From contig NC_081409.1 of assembly GCF_030272615.1 (NCBI RefSeq), positions 19,222,260 through 19,286,259 of the forward strand: a DNA stretch of 64,000 nucleotides. The letters are read 5' to 3'. This DNA comes from Cryptomeria japonica. Lineage: Eukaryota; Streptophyta; Pinopsida; Cupressales; Cupressaceae. A program made the translations under genes and the position numbers. The notes below the pieces were generated by a model that saw only the letters and a list, made by a program, of their open reading frames with translations, was not told the DNA's origin and searched no databases. This document shows, piece by piece, positions 1-11,973 of this stretch. Positions within the stretch are counted from its first letter, which is position 1. Each line of letters opens with the position of its first letter.

Positions 1-1400
1 GAGCATCCCCGATTGATGAGCAATCTTGCATCAACCAAAAATATTTCCTTTCAGTTTTGTTATTGTTTAGTTCCTTGTATAGTTTTTTGTATTTTTACCA
101 ATATGTACTGGTAGTTGCTTGTTCTTCATGGCAGATCTTGTTTGTAGCTTCCTGGCGGTTTCATATGGTTGATTCTAGATTTCTAGTTCATTTGGGTTAT
201 TCTTTAGTCAATTATCACTCTCGGTTGCTTGCTTTTGGGTTCCCGGGACAATTCTTGTGCTTACCAGTTGGTTTTTCTTCATTACAGGTGTAATTATTGG
301 CATGTGGATCCATCTTGGGTCTTGTTTGATGTTCTTTGGCATGTGGTCGACCTTCCTACTGAACCGCATCACTTGGTTGTTATTTTCCAGAAGGATTTCT
401 TAAATCTTAGGGCCTACCTAATTACACATTTCGTTTTCCTACATTGGTGGATGTAATCCTTTGAGGCCGACCCGGATATGTTCCGGTGGATATAAATATG
501 ATGTTATGTAATCATTTGGAAGGGAAAAGGAAGTAGAACTAAGAATAAGGATTGAGATTTGCATGTTGTGATCCGGTTGATTCTTAGAGTCCCAGTTGGA
601 TTGTATCTGGCTTGAAGCCTGCATATAACCGATTAACTACCAGATGTTCTTTGATGATAATATGAAGATTGTGGGTTGATTTTCAGAAGTCCTAAGGATG
701 TAATCAATTTTTTTATGTGAATTTTTTATGTTTCCTTACTACTTATGTTGTGTCTCTCTTGCTGCATAAGTTGGTTGACTCTTTTGAGGATTCTTATTGG
801 TTATGGCTGCATCAATTTTGGCCATGTTGGGGACTCTTGGTTTCAGCCCTCACTTTATCCAATGTGTACAAATACTTATTCAACAGTAGTGGATTGCAAT
901 AGGATAGATTCAACCCACTTCATAAGGTAATTGATAGTTTTTATGATAAAGATAATGTCCTTTAGAAGAAGGGAGAGATATTTTCCTAATAATATCAATT
1001 CCCTAAGTTTGAAACAACCAACGAGAAGCTTAAGCTAAGAGTTCTTGTGCAAGAGCTCTAATAAGATTGTTATGTTGCTAAAATTGAGGACATTCCTTGA
1101 CAAAGGAAAAAGAATCTTGTTTGATTATTTTTCAATAGTGTTCTATATGACTCAATTTGTGAACTAGAGGCTTACCACTAAAGTTTCCACCTCCAAAGCC
1201 TAAATGAGCTTCTTGGCGGGTGAGGGGTATCTTGACTTTATTCAAAAAGCAAAGAAGGCCATTATAAGGCCTTCAGTAAAGAATGTTAGATAAGATGATA
1301 TATTGAGCTAAAAGCTTTCGAATTCAAACACGGGTATTCTTATTAGCATCATCAAGAAAACTTTCAAACTTCAGATAGCTATAGATATGAGAAAACCATT
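1..1400. other. AT-rich sequence without a recognisable gene
   Basis: All frames are short and none resembles a protein family I know. The stretch is T-rich and may be the non-coding part or LTR of the gypsy relic that follows, but no LTR boundary, target-site duplication or tandem unit could be found. I see nothing else to annotate here. Confidence 0.4.
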
Positions 1401-1409
1401 CCCTTGAGT

Positions 1410-1979
1410 TTATATGAGCACCCATAAGACTATCAAGTTCAGATTGATTAGAAACAACAAGGGAGAGGAGAGTGTGTAAAGCAAAGTGATATCCATTTGC
1501 ACTATAGTCAGTTGTGCAAGGGAGGTTGGGCTCACCATAGCATCCACATGATAATTTTCTCTCCTGGATATGCTACTGATGGTATGGGAAGAGAAATGAC
1601 CAAGGAGAGTCAAAGCCAAATCCCTATACTAAGATAGCTTAGACTACTTAGCACAATATTCTCCCATGATTTTATTTATGATAAGCTCAGAATCACTGTG
1701 AATGTGAATATGTGCAACATTAGAAGCAATCATGGAGCACAAATCAATGATAAGGGCTTCGTACTCAGTGATGTTATAAAAGCAATGAAATTCAAGTCAA
1801 AAGGAGAGAAGATATAGTCTTCCTTCAGGTGAGATCAATACTACACCTGCTTTGAAACTAGTTTGACATCTAGACCCATCGAAATACATTTCCCATATAG
1901 CTTCACAATTGATCGTAAAATTCTCATCAGGAAACAAGTAGAGAGTAGGAAACGATTTAGGTAAAGGAGCTTCCACCAA
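1410..1979 (-). pseudogene. RNase H relic (gypsy, Tat-like)
   Basis: 1797-1979 encodes AIWEMYFDGSRCQTSFKAGV and a following VLISPEGRL, matching the first catalytic block (FDGS) of the archaeal-type RNase H in Tat-like gypsy elements. 1410-1619 encodes SRRENYHVDAMVSPTSLAQL, which matches the end of that domain, where family members read R.EN..ADALASLA. Between them the frame is broken several times. The domain would have degraded the RNA strand during reverse transcription. Confidence 0.65.
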
Positions 1980-2295
1980 CTGATCAATGACAACTTGACC
2001 CTTGAATTATTTTTGAGTCATGAATTTAAGATCAAACTTAGAAAGCAACATTACCCATTTCACTAATCTTCCAAAAAGATCAACTCTAGAGAAAAGATGC
2101 TTAAGAAAGTCATTTTAACAATCATTTGAGTTTTCGCATGAAGGAGATAGTGTTTTAACATCTATGTCACAAAGACAAGAGGTAGACATTGTTTTTCCAT
2201 GGCTTAATATCGAGTTTCATAATCAACAAGAATACAACTAATGTGGTAGAATGCCCTTTCCCTACCATCATAGTCATACTAGGCCAACAAGGCTA

Positions 2296-2727
2296 CTAAA
2301 AAATTTGATGATGTTGAGATATAAAGGAGAAAGGGTAGATATCTTGTATAGCTAGCATTAAGATAGGGGGATAGGCCAAGTAGCACTTGATAGAATCAAA
2401 AGCCTTTTGGCACTCATCATCCCATTTGACACATACATCTTTCTTCAACAAATGCATGAATATAAGGGAACAATCAACCAATTGAGATACATATCTATGA
2501 ATTGTTTGGATCTACCCTTGCAAACTATGAAGTTGTGAGATGTTCTTAGATGGAAGCATGTTAACAATTGCATCGATCTTATTTGTATCAACTTCAATTC
2601 CATGATGTGAAATAATGAATCCTAAAAGTTTTCCAACCTCAACACCAAAAATACACTTAAAACGATTTAGTCTCATCTTATAGAGGCAAATGCCTTTCAA
2701 AGATAAGATAGAGATCCTTAACATCAT
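2296..2727 (-). pseudogene. Reverse transcriptase thumb and RT/RNase H connection (gypsy)
   Basis: The segment at 2512-2727 carries LNRFKCIFGVEVGKLLGFIIS followed by HHGIEVDTNKIDAI and ISQLHSLQG. These are the gypsy RT blocks around the (N)P.KC.F.V..GKFLGF.VS.RGIE signature. The next segment (2296-2481) has WDDECQKAFDSIKCYL and PPILM, the link into RNase H (family: W.EECQ.AFD.IK.YL..PPIL). The two pieces are in different frames, so at least one indel separates them. Confidence 0.75.
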
Positions 2728-2818
2728 CTTGATGAGTCACAGATTCTGCCAAGGCTTCACTAACATAAACTTCTAGAATCTTTTGAATAAAGCCATGAAA
2801 GATAAGAGTCATCCCACA

Positions 2819-3115
2819 CTAATAGGTTGCTCCAACATTCTTCAACACAAATAAAATGACTACATAAAAGAAGGTACCCCAAGGGGTTGTGAAGGTTGTC
2901 TTATATTGATCTTCCAGATTGATAAGGATCAAATTATAACCCAAGAATCCATCCATAAAAGAGAGTAAGGAATGGTCTGCAGTCAAATCAATATTCATAT
3001 CGATATTTGAAAGTGAAAAATTATCTTTGAGAGAAGCCTTGATATGATCACGAAAATCAATGGAAACTTGAATACGGCCATCAATTTTACTAATAGTGAC
3101 AATATTAATTATCAA
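2819..3115 (-). pseudogene. Reverse transcriptase fragment, N-terminal fingers (gypsy)
   Basis: Ninety-eight codons match the start of gypsy RT: a DGRIQVSIDFRDHIKAS block (family: DGR-RxCVDYRDLNKAS), then DNFSLSNIDMNID and SFMDGFLGYN, then KTTFTTPWGTFFYVVILF. The family usually has PFGL(K)NAGATY at the end; here LFVLKNVGATY is visible. It stops at the GATY motif. The YxDD motif of the palm domain is not in this segment, and the next recognisable piece lies in another frame. Confidence 0.8.
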
Positions 3116-4342
3116 AGCCTAAGAAGTGATAGGATGGATAAAAATAGCTTTTAAAATCTTTCCTATCTCAACCTTGACCAATATAGAAACCTTGGGATTC
3201 ATTTTACGAATCTTTTACTTAACGCTCTTGGCATGGGAACATAGGACGATATTGTGAAATACTATAGACTCATCAGTGCCAGACATATACTCATATGACC
3301 AAGCAAAAATATAAAAATATTGAAGCAAGAGGTCAAAATGTGATTTGAATTATTCCAAGGAAAGGCATTACCCAATATTAATTACCTTCTCATAATATTT
3401 AGGATCCATGATAACATCAGTAGTATATCCTTTAAGGAGAGTACTACGGTCTTTGGGATGAGGTATAAAAGTATTCTCAACATCATAAGATAAAGATTCC
3501 TCCTTATCAGTACTACAAATATATTCACCAAAATATGCTTGACTATTCAAACAATATGGGAATCAACATTTATGGCAATAAGAGGGTTTCCTCTAAAGAT
3601 TCCTTTGAAGAGAAAATATCTAAATTAACTTTATTAGAAATTGCACCAGTATCAACATACTCTGGATGAATAAGCTTAAGAGGAAGAGGCTAGACAAAAA
3701 TCATGTTGCATTCAACCATTTTTTCGTCTTGCAGGATGTAGTACGATATCCAAGCCCACTATTATGATGGTGGTGCTCATGTTCCAAAGGAACTCAAATA
3801 CCTTTCTCATTAGTTCTACAACCTCTACCACCATAGCCATATTTAGAAAGTAGATCAAACCTTGTCCCTATAGATGTAATGCAACTATCTATAGTTGGGG
3901 GATTGATGTAGAAGAAATGATCAACATGATAAGTATCACCCAAATTTATAGATGCATAATCATCTTTATGAAAGAGATATAAGGAGTTTTCAAGAGGATC
4001 GGATTCACTTTGTATTCATTGATGTGAGAATAAATGAAATCCAAATATCCTAGTCATTTTCCAAACATGCATTTACTTTAGATGGAGAAGATGACTTAAC
4101 TAGAGATGAAGAAAAAGTTGAATGAACAAAGGTAGACTTAGGGCCTTCTACTTTAGGAGAATATACCTTCAGAGGGTCATCTTTGGGAGGACCCTATTTC
4201 TTGTGTAACTCTTCTTCAAGGGAAATCTCCTTGTAGGCTTCCTCTTTAGGGGATACCACAGAAGTAGAAGTCAACACATTAGAAGACAACAATGGAATAT
4301 AGTTATGAAAAGACAGTGTAATCGTTTCCTAACCAACTATTG

Positions 4343-4846
4343 TCATTTGACATAAGTGCATAGCATTAAGGTCAACCTTGATAGAAAAAACCTAATTCTT
4401 AGAAGGGTAGATGAAACTGCTCCCAAAGTATGCAGCCATAGTCTACCTATAAGAAGATTATAAGGTAGAGGTCCTGGCATCACATATATCAAGGTTGGAA
4501 TAGTAACCAGACTGATCCTTGAAGGAGAAATAATAGTGTCCAAAGTAGTCTTACCAGTATTATCAAAGTCATGAATGAACAAAGAAGATGAAACAAGAGA
4601 ATTTGGATCCACCTCGATTTTTAGTAACAAGTCTATACTACTAACGTTGAATGTTGAACCAATATCAATGAGAGTCTTCCTAATACCAACACCATTGACA
4701 TAAACAATCATCATCAATAGATATACTAGATTCCTTACTTGTAGAGGTAGGAGTTCATATGCATATAATGCAATATTTGATGTATCTGCATGAATATGAT
4801 CCATCAGTGCATTCAAATTTACAAGCCTAGAAAAAGAGGGAAACAA
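4343..4846 (-). pseudogene. Retroviral-type aspartic protease relic (gypsy)
   Basis: A 167-codon open stretch contains VNGVGIRKTLIDIGSTFNV, which aligns by eye with the active-site region of Tat-type gypsy proteases, usually V(D)(G)GS(S/A)LNV. Further on, YNLLIGRLWLHTLGAVSSTL matches the conserved YNxLLGRPWLH-GAVPSSLH block. The active-site D is kept (LIDIGS) but the following Gly is Ile, so catalysis is doubtful. It would have cleaved the Gag-Pol polyprotein. Upstream (4847-5040 on the minus strand) short coding-like stretches continue with stops. Confidence 0.7.
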
Positions 4847-5040
4847 AATATTTTGAAGAGCTTCTTAAAGCATACCCTGATAAACTGGAGTGGTCTGAAG
4901 AAAATCCCATAGTGAGATCTTAGCACTCGAAGTTTCTCAATAAGTCATAGCCACTAGGTTTCTTGGAGATGAGCTTAGGTTCTTGAGGAAGGTCTTGTTG
5001 GGAATGTGGTAATGAAACATTAGATTGATTAAAATTCTAC

Positions 5041-6362
5041 TTATTTCTTTTTGTATTGTACGTATGAGCTGATGAGTGCAAATTATGTTCCATTTTATGC
5101 CATATTTTAGCCTATTTCATGTATGTTCAAATTCATTTCTATATTTCATTTCCATTCCATTTTATATATCATTCTACCATTTACATTGCATATGATTAAA
5201 TATTAATAAGTGATATTTAATTTAGTGTTGAGTTAAAATATGGAACTTAATTATTGATTGTTTTTACTAATAAGTATTGTTATTTTTTAGCCTTGGAAAT
5301 ATATTTTGCAGCATGCATATTTCCTATCATATAGAACCCTCCTGTCACTTTCTGGCTAGGAATTTCTTTATTTTACCTTTTCACCCATAACTTCATTCTA
5401 TCATATTTTTAAAAGATGATGTTAGCTTCCAAGGTAGTGTTGTTGTTGATTGTGCATGAGATTTAAATAATCACAAGAACTCATGAGAGAGCTGAAATCC
5501 TGAGGTTTCTTATTTTTTGTTTACAAAATAGTTTATGACCAGCAGTGAAGATTATTCAATGAATTTGGGTGGTTATAGTTGGTTCCATCTTCTGTTTTTG
5601 TTTTGACCATATTTCCATCTCAACACTATCTTTTTAGTATGGATCTGTGATAACAAATTTACTGTGCGAAGGAAACAAAAAATATTCACATTTGCATTTA
5701 TAACAATATTGTTTTTAACTTGTGATTGGCAGTCAAGGCTTCACGTAAGCCTCTAAATTTGTAGTTTATTGGCCACGAGCCAAAACACACAATCTATTTT
5801 ATATCAAGCTTGTTATTATTTGTTATGGCCTGACCTCTATATATATGGTCGGCTAAAAGAAGTGCAGGCATATTATTGTAAGCAAAAGTTTGGTATCAAC
5901 TGTATTATTTCTGATAAATTTGACAATGTTTTTCATGATCAAAGTAGCAGCGTAAGAAATTTGTTTTGTTTTATCACTCAACGGACTAAGGAGGCAGGGC
6001 CCACTTCTTGGGACGTATGGTGAATTTTGTAATTTAGCGATGTGTTTATTTTCATTCTTAATTAATGTTATTTGCAAGTGTGATTTATTATTGTTCAAAT
6101 TCCTATAATTATTAAAAGTTGTTGTTCATGTCATTGGGAAGTGACTGTTCCTATCGCTAGGATCATTTTCATTTGTTGTAATTTTATTTCCATAACTGCA
6201 TTCATTCCCAATCATCTAACGACTTTCACCCCTTTGTGTCATATAGCCCTGACATCTTTCGCAAGTTTACTTTATGGGTTAATAGGTAGACCAAGCTGAA
6301 TCTAGTGATTAATTCATCTTATTTCTTTACTCCAGCGTTGGCCTATCATGAGTAACAAAGTT
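5041..6362. other. AT-rich intergenic or repeat sequence
   Basis: No frame longer than about 85 codons and no recognisable domain. The last few codons before position 6362, read on the minus strand, appear to continue the small coding relic that resumes at 13026, beyond element A. The rest shows nothing I can name. Confidence 0.4.
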
Positions 6363-6367
6363 ATAAG
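6363..6367. repeat. Target-site duplication of element A, left copy
   Basis: ATAAG immediately precedes the TGTTGG start of the left LTR and recurs right after the CTAACA end of the right LTR at 13021-13025. The length (5 bp) is that expected of copia integrase. Confidence 0.9.
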
Positions 6368-7426
6368 TGTTGGTATTTTGGTATGGTTTTGTCATTGATG
6401 TCAACACCTACTGGATACACCTACTTTGGAGATCCAACAACATTCACCAACAAGCAGTAATCTGTGCAACAGTTATTGGTATATGGTTAACCAGCAGGAT
6501 ATAATGTTCATCGGTACCTGGAATGACATGGAAGACACTTGGTAATGTCGAAGACATCATGTGGACACTTTATTTTGAAGAAATAATCATTGGTATATTC
6601 ATATTTGCATATTTTCTTTTACTGGCAAATAGGTCCAGGTTATCTAGGGTTACACCGACAGGTTTATCTTTTCCAGATCAGCATGGCATGCTATGGAGAT
6701 GATTTATTATTGTTGTAAATGCATTAAGCCGATATGTTTAATCGGTTATTGCATCAGATATCATATTATTTGTAAAATGTTTTTATTGTAATATCTTGTA
6801 GAGCCGACCTACTAAAATTGGTCTTAGGGTATGGTATAAATGTAAGATCTTAATTATAAGATCAAGTGTGGAATGCAAAAAAGATTTGAGTGAAGGTATA
6901 TGCAAGATCAAGCATAGGCATACACGAAGACATCATTTGAAGGTGAAGTTAGGTTTTTGTAGAAGCATACCAGCATTACACCGGTACTGAATCCAACATA
7001 TGAAGATGCTATTTTATGCAGTACATTCTTATTGGATTTAACCATCCAACTGTAGTCAGTGTGACTCCCATTTGTGATTGAGAAGTGAGCTCTAGGTTGT
7101 TGGCCTTTTTGCATGTGTAGACCCCTTTTGTACACTTACCATCTGTAGTAGTATCATCTGATTGTGGGTAAGGTTTCCCACCGTGGTTTTTCCCCTTACA
7201 GGGTTTCCACGTACAAATATTGGTGTCATGTGTTGTGGATGACTTTATGTTTATGTTTCATGCATTAATCCTTACCGATATAGCGATTTACTGTTAACAC
7301 TATCTACCGGCATACTTAATTGGTTTACCGGCATTAAGCATTAAGTTGGTTAATTAGTTTTTGGTTTGAATTTATTAGACAACTGATTCACCCCCCCCCC
7401 CTCTCAATTGTCTCCGGGACCTAACA
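6368..7426 (+). repeat. 5' LTR of element A
   Basis: Starts TGTTGG and ends CCTAACA. It contains a TATA-like stretch at 6835-6842, the shared CCCACCGTGG motif near 7178-7195, an 11-C tract (7391-7401) and CTCTCAATTG just before the end. Compared with the 3' copy it has an extra CTACTGGATAC-type duplication near 6407-6423. Confidence 0.93.
6835..6842 (+). promoter_or_regulatory. Candidate TATA box of element A 5' LTR
   Basis: TATAAATG lies mid-LTR, about 590 bp before the LTR end, in the position expected for the U3/R promoter of a copia element. The same bases recur in the 3' LTR. No transcription data are available, so the start site is inferred. Confidence 0.35.
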
Positions 7427-7428
7427 AT

Positions 7429-7440
7429 TGGTATCAGAGC
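7429..7440 (+). promoter_or_regulatory. Primer-binding site of element A (tRNA-iMet)
   Basis: TGGTATCAGAGC lies two bases after the 5' LTR. It is complementary to the 3' end of plant initiator methionine tRNA, the usual minus-strand primer of copia elements. Confidence 0.9.
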
Positions 7441-7483
7441 TTAGTCCTCTTTTTGTAGAAGTTTAACAACATGAGGAGATCCA

Positions 7484-8825
7484 ATGTCTACTAATTATTT
7501 CAGGAAGGACAGTCATAAACTTGATGGAACCAACTATGGGATATGGAAGATTAGAATGGAGACACATTTGAATTGCATCAGTAAAGACATCTGGGAACTT
7601 ACTAAGAATGGTTATACTGCTACTGTAGCTGGTCAGACTGCTCCAACTACCCTAGCCAAAGATGAAGAAAATGATTGCAAAACAAGAGAAGCACTCTTGA
7701 GCGCATTATCTGATCAACAAATCATGGGATAGGTCTACTGCTAAAGCTATTTGGGATCATTTGGAAACACTAAATGAAGGAGATTCCACAATCAAAATTG
7801 CAAAACTTGAAAGCTTCCGAGTGAGGTATGAACATCTGAAAATGGAAGAAGATGAAAGGATTTCTGCTTTTATGGAAAGAGTAAATGAAATTGTTTTGGG
7901 TATCAAATGTTGTGGAGGAACCTTGAGTGAGGATGAGATTGTTTCAAAAATCTTAAGATGTTTACCACCGACATATAAAATGAAGGTTACTGCTATAAAT
8001 GAGTTGAGAACAATGCCTAAAACATCAGTAACTAGGGATACATTGATTGGAAAACTTTCAGCTTTTGAAATTGAGGAATTTGGTCTTGTTGCTACTATAA
8101 AGACTGATTTGGCCTTTAAAGAATCAACATCATCAGCTCCATCATTTAACAAATCAGACTGGAGAGCATTTTATGCAAGAGAACTTGAAGAAACTAGGAA
8201 GGAGAATGAAGAGCTTGAAGAACTTGAAGCACTATTTGCAAGGAAAATGCCAAAAGGTCCAATTGGAAGTAAGTATGAAGGTAAAGCACCCTTTAAATGT
8301 TTTAACTGCAATAAGATTGGTCATATGGCTTCAAGATGCCCTCATAGACATGCTAGACTAAGAGAAGAAGCTAGAAGAACATACAAGCCTAATCCTGAAT
8401 ATCAAAGATACAGATTTAAGAAGAACAAAGATAAATCTTGTTACATTGTTGATGAAGGTGTGACTGATGATTCTGATGAGGATCCAATAGACAATGGATG
8501 GGTTTTTGTTGCTATAATAGAAGATCAACCGGCACCTATTGCTCAATCGGTAGAACAAGCCCTAGCAGCTAAAGTTGAATCAAAGGATGAATGGATTATT
8601 GACTCAGGATGCTCACATCATATGACTAGAGATAAAGGTAAATTCTTGAACTTTCAAGAATACAATGGAGGTTTAGTAAGATTTGGAGATGACAAAGCCT
8701 ATTCAATCAAAGGTAAGGGTTCAATATCTCTTGATGGTAAACATAACACTAAAAATGTCTACTATGTTGAAGGATTAAAGCATAATCTTTTAAGTGTTGG
8801 TCAATTAGTTGAGAAAGGTTTTTAG
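7484..8825 (+). pseudogene. Gag and protease part of element A polyprotein
   Basis: Gag starts at the ATG at 7484 (MSTNYFRKDSHKLDGTNYG), with the TNYGIWKIRMETHL block typical of copia Gag (UBN2-type). About 8 nt are missing near 7731 relative to elements B and C, which shifts the frame; reading resumes before 7761 and runs to a TAG at 8823-8825. It includes a CCHC zinc knuckle, CFNCNKIGHMASRC (about 8299-8340), for RNA binding, and the copia protease active site WIIDSGCSHHMT (about 8592-8627) with its D-S-G intact. In the working element Gag forms the particle and the protease cuts the polyprotein. The 8-nt loss and the stop make it non-functional. Confidence 0.9.
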
Positions 8826-9778
8826 TTACAATTTAAAAATGGAAAATGCAAAATCATGAATAGAACTGGTTTGGAAATTGCAACCAGTAATTAGACTAGA
8901 GGTAATATCTTTCATTTGAATAATAGTGAAAAGGCATGCTTAATTGCACATATAGATGAAAGTTGGTTATGCCATAAGAGACTATGTCATGTAAATTTTG
9001 ATTGTATGGTAAAAATCAGTACTTCTAAGGCAATTAGAGATCTACCTAAAATTGTGAAACCTCAAAACACAATTTGTAAAGAAAGTCAATTTGGAAAACA
9101 AGTTAGAGCTAGTTTCAAAAGTATTCCAGAAAAATCCAATAATGCTCTTGATTTAATTCACAATGATTTATGTGGTCCAACTAGAACTAAAAGCTTACAA
9201 GGTGATAGATATTTCATGCTAATTATTGATGATTATTCTAGAATGTGTTGGGTTACTTTTCTCAGAGAAAAATCAGAAGCACTTGGGAAGTTCAAACTAT
9301 TCAAAGCAATGGTTGAAATGAAAACAGTAAGAAAATCAAATGTTTAAGATCAGATCAAGGAGGAGAATTCACATCCAAGGATTTTAATACATTCTGTGAA
9401 GTGAATGGAATCAAAAGACAATTATCAGCACCTCGGACACCACAGCAAAATAGAGTTGTTGAAAGGAAAAACAGAACTATCTTGGATGCAGCAAGAAGTA
9501 TGTTATCAGAAGAAAATCTACCACATGTGTACTAGAGAGAGGCAGTAAGCACTGTTGTCTATACATTCAATAAAGTTCACATCAAAGGTGAAACTGGTAA
9601 GACCCCTCATGAACTATGGTTTGGTAATATTCCTACTCTTAAGTATTTCAGAATTTTTGGAAGTAAATGTTATATTAGAAGAGATGAGTATATTGGCAAA
9701 TTTGATCCTAGAAGTGATGAAGGAATTTTTCTTGGTTATTCATCTAAGAGCAAGGCATATAGATGTTTTAATAAAAGA
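8826..9778 (+). pseudogene. Integrase part of element A polyprotein
   Basis: Continues in frame after the TAG at 8823-8825, meets a second TAG at 8892-8894, then runs to 9347. It contains the pre-integrase zinc-binding region (HKRLCHVNFDCMVK, then C-x2-S in place of the usual C-x2-C in ICKESQ, a lost zinc ligand) and the integrase core start (DLIHNDLCGP, IDDYSRMCWVTFL). A frameshift near 9340 moves the reading frame. The core then continues with LRSDQGGEFTSKDF and the AERKN-type block VVERKNRTILDA; a TAG at 9533-9535 sits where relatives have Trp. The following [10 protein letters not shown] stretch is the C-terminal region. Confidence 0.88.
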
Positions 9779-11629
9779 TTGCAGAAAATTGTTGAGAGTA
9801 CAAATGTAAAGATTGATGAACAATTCAGAGGAACTTCAAGGTATATAGACTCTAAACTGGAAACAGAAGTTATGACAAATGAACCTACACTGAATCCACC
9901 AGTACAGAATGAAGATCCAGTTACCCCGGTATCATTAGAAGATTCCACAGTAATTGAAGAACAACAACGAACAAAGACACACCGGTATGTAAGACTGAAT
10001 CATTCTAAAGATCAGATAATTGGAAAGAAATTTAAAGGAGTCATGACAAGAGGAAGATTGGCAAATGAAGAGGTATGTCTTATTTCTCAAATTGAACCAT
10101 CATCTATCAATGAAGCATGTGAAGATAAATTTTGGATTAAAGCTATGGAAGAAGAATTAGGACAAATTGAGAAAAATAATACTTGGACATTAGTTCCCCG
10201 GCCTAAAGATAAAAATGTAATTGGAACCAAATGGGTATTTAGAAACAAACTTAATGAAGATGGTAAGGTTGTCAGAAATAAAGCAAGACTAGTGTGTAAG
10301 GGATATTCTCAGAAAGAAGGAGTTGATTACAATGAAACCTTTTCACCGGTAGCCATAATTGAGGCAGTTAGATTATTCTTGGCTTTTGTAGCTCACAAGG
10401 ATTACAAAGTTTATCAAATGGATATTAAATGTGCATTTTTGAATGGAGATCTTGAAGAGGAAGTTTATATTGAACAACCTGATGGATTTTCTTTGACAGA
10501 TGACAATGATATGGTTTGCAGGTTAAGAAAAGCTTTGTATGGATTGAAACAAGCCCCAAGAGCTTGGTATGCAAGATTGGATAAGTATCTTTTAAAGATT
10601 GGTTTTACCAAAGGAAATGCAGATAGCAATTTATATTACAAAGTAACTAATGATGACATCTTGATTATTGAAGTATTTGTTGATGATATAATCTTTGGAG
10701 GAGAAGATGGATTATGTAAAGAATTTTCTCTTGAAATGCAACAAGAATTTGAAATGTCTATGATTGGAGAAATAAAATTATTTTTAGGATTGCAGATTTT
10801 ACAGACTGATAAAGGTATATTTTTTAGTCAATCCAAGTACTTGAAAGAACTACTAAAGAAATTTGGGATGGAGAACTCTAAACTAGTAAGCACACCTATG
10901 ACTACAAATGACAAAGTATCGCAAAAGGATGAATCTACACTTGTTAATCCAACTAGATACAAATCTATGATAGGAGGTCTACTGTATTTGACACAAACCA
11001 AGCCTGACATTATGAATGCAGTATGTATTGTTTCTAGATTTCAGAGTAATCCTAGGGAAAATCATGAATCAGCAGTGAAAAGGATTTTCCAGTACTTACA
11101 ATGCACAACAAATCTTGGATTATGGTATCCTAAAGATGAAAATTTTGATCTATGTGCATATACAAATGCAAATTGGGCAGGAGATGTGGATGATAGAAAA
11201 AGCACCACCGGAGGAGCATTCTTTCTTGGAAAGAGATTAGTTTCTTGGTTGAGTAAGAAATAGAGTTGTACATCTTTATCAACAGCAAAATCAGAATATG
11301 TTGTAGCAGCAACAAACTGTACATAGGTACTTTGGCTTAAGCAAATGTTGAAAGACATAAAGGTAAAATGCAAGGAACCTATTACTATATACTGTGATAA
11401 CACTGCAGCAATTGATATATCTAAAAATCTGGTATTACATTCTAAAACAAAACATGTTTCTATCAAACTGAATTTTCTAAGGGAAAAAGTTGAAGAAAAA
11501 GAGATAAAACTGGTTTATGTGAATACTAAAGAACAGCTTGCAAATATTTTCACAAAACCTTTGCCTAAGGAAACTTTTGAGTATCTCAGAGATCGGCTTA
11601 GAGTCATACCACCACCGGTAGAGACTTAG
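9779..11629 (+). pseudogene. Reverse transcriptase and RNase H of element A
   Basis: A 494-codon open stretch to 11263 covers copia [22 protein letters not shown], then [33 protein letters not shown] and [11 protein letters not shown], where VDD carries the catalytic Asp pair. RNase H begins at [19 protein letters not shown] codons at 11261-11263 and 11324-11326 interrupt it; both replace Gln of relatives. The final part reads DNTAAIDISKN, SKTKHVSIK and ANIFTKPLPKETFEYLRD before the natural stop at 11627-11629. 9779 is not a real start; it lies within the polyprotein. Confidence 0.92.
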
Positions 11630-11771
11630 ACAGTTGATGATTGTCATCAACCGACATAATTAAATGGACAAATCTTTTATTCCGGTATTTGATGAGGAAG
11701 CTACTTCTTAGGGGGAGTAATTGGTATATTGAATTGATTGGTATTTTGTATGAACTTGACCTTTTTGTGAC

Positions 11772-11797
11772 TTTGGCATTTGATTTCAAAGGGGGAG
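11772..11797 (+). promoter_or_regulatory. Internal polypurine-tract-like module of element A
   Basis: A GGCATTTGATTTCAAAGGGGG-type block about 180 bp before the terminal polypurine tract. Its flank resembles the same internal module in elements B, C, D, F, G and H. It may be an extra plus-strand priming site; that is inference. Confidence 0.5.
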
Positions 11798-11946
11798 AGA
11801 TATCTATGGAAAAACACATTAACACATTATCTTTTTGGTAAGAAAAAGAGATTTTAGGGGAGAGATTTTGAAAAAGAGAAATGGAGATTGTTGGTTTTTG
11901 TATTTGGCATTTCTATTTTGGCACTGTGATGGTTTTTCCATCTTGT

Positions 11947-11973
11947 GTTGCCATCAATGCCAAAGGGGGAGAT
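11947..11973 (+). promoter_or_regulatory. Polypurine tract of element A with upstream half of inverted repeat
   Basis: CATCAATGCCAAAGGGGG followed by AGAT lies directly before the 3' LTR, where plus-strand DNA synthesis is primed. The GTTGCCATCAATG part (11947-11959) is complementary, 12 of 13, to CATTGATGTCAAC inside the LTR (11999-12011). Confidence 0.85.

Larger units (their letters stand above)
1410..5040 (-). mobile_element. Decayed Ty3/gypsy retrotransposon pol region
   Basis: Read on the minus strand, this stretch holds, in order, an aspartic-protease-like segment (4343-4846), a spacer, reverse-transcriptase segments (2819-3115, 2512-2727), an RT/RNase H junction (2296-2481) and RNase H segments (1797-1979, 1410-1619). 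The order protease-RT-RNase H and the residues point to Ty3/gypsy rather than copia. The RNase H segment beginning with WEMYFDGSRC resembles the extra RNase H found in Tat/Ogre-type elements, which is an inference from motif style. Frames change repeatedly, so it is a fossil. Its LTRs were not found. Confidence 0.75.

Noticed and set aside
57..930. Small hydrophobic frames near the left edge as peptides
   Set aside because: T-rich DNA gives Phe/Leu/Val-rich text in all three frames, and there is no start context or conservation to support them.
7429..7440. Possible tRNA gene fragment at each TGGTATCAGAGC
   Set aside because: Only the 12-base primer-binding complement is present and there is no cloverleaf around it.
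9736..9948. Minus-strand small frames within element A coding region
   Set aside because: They have no independent domain and mirror the polyprotein frame.
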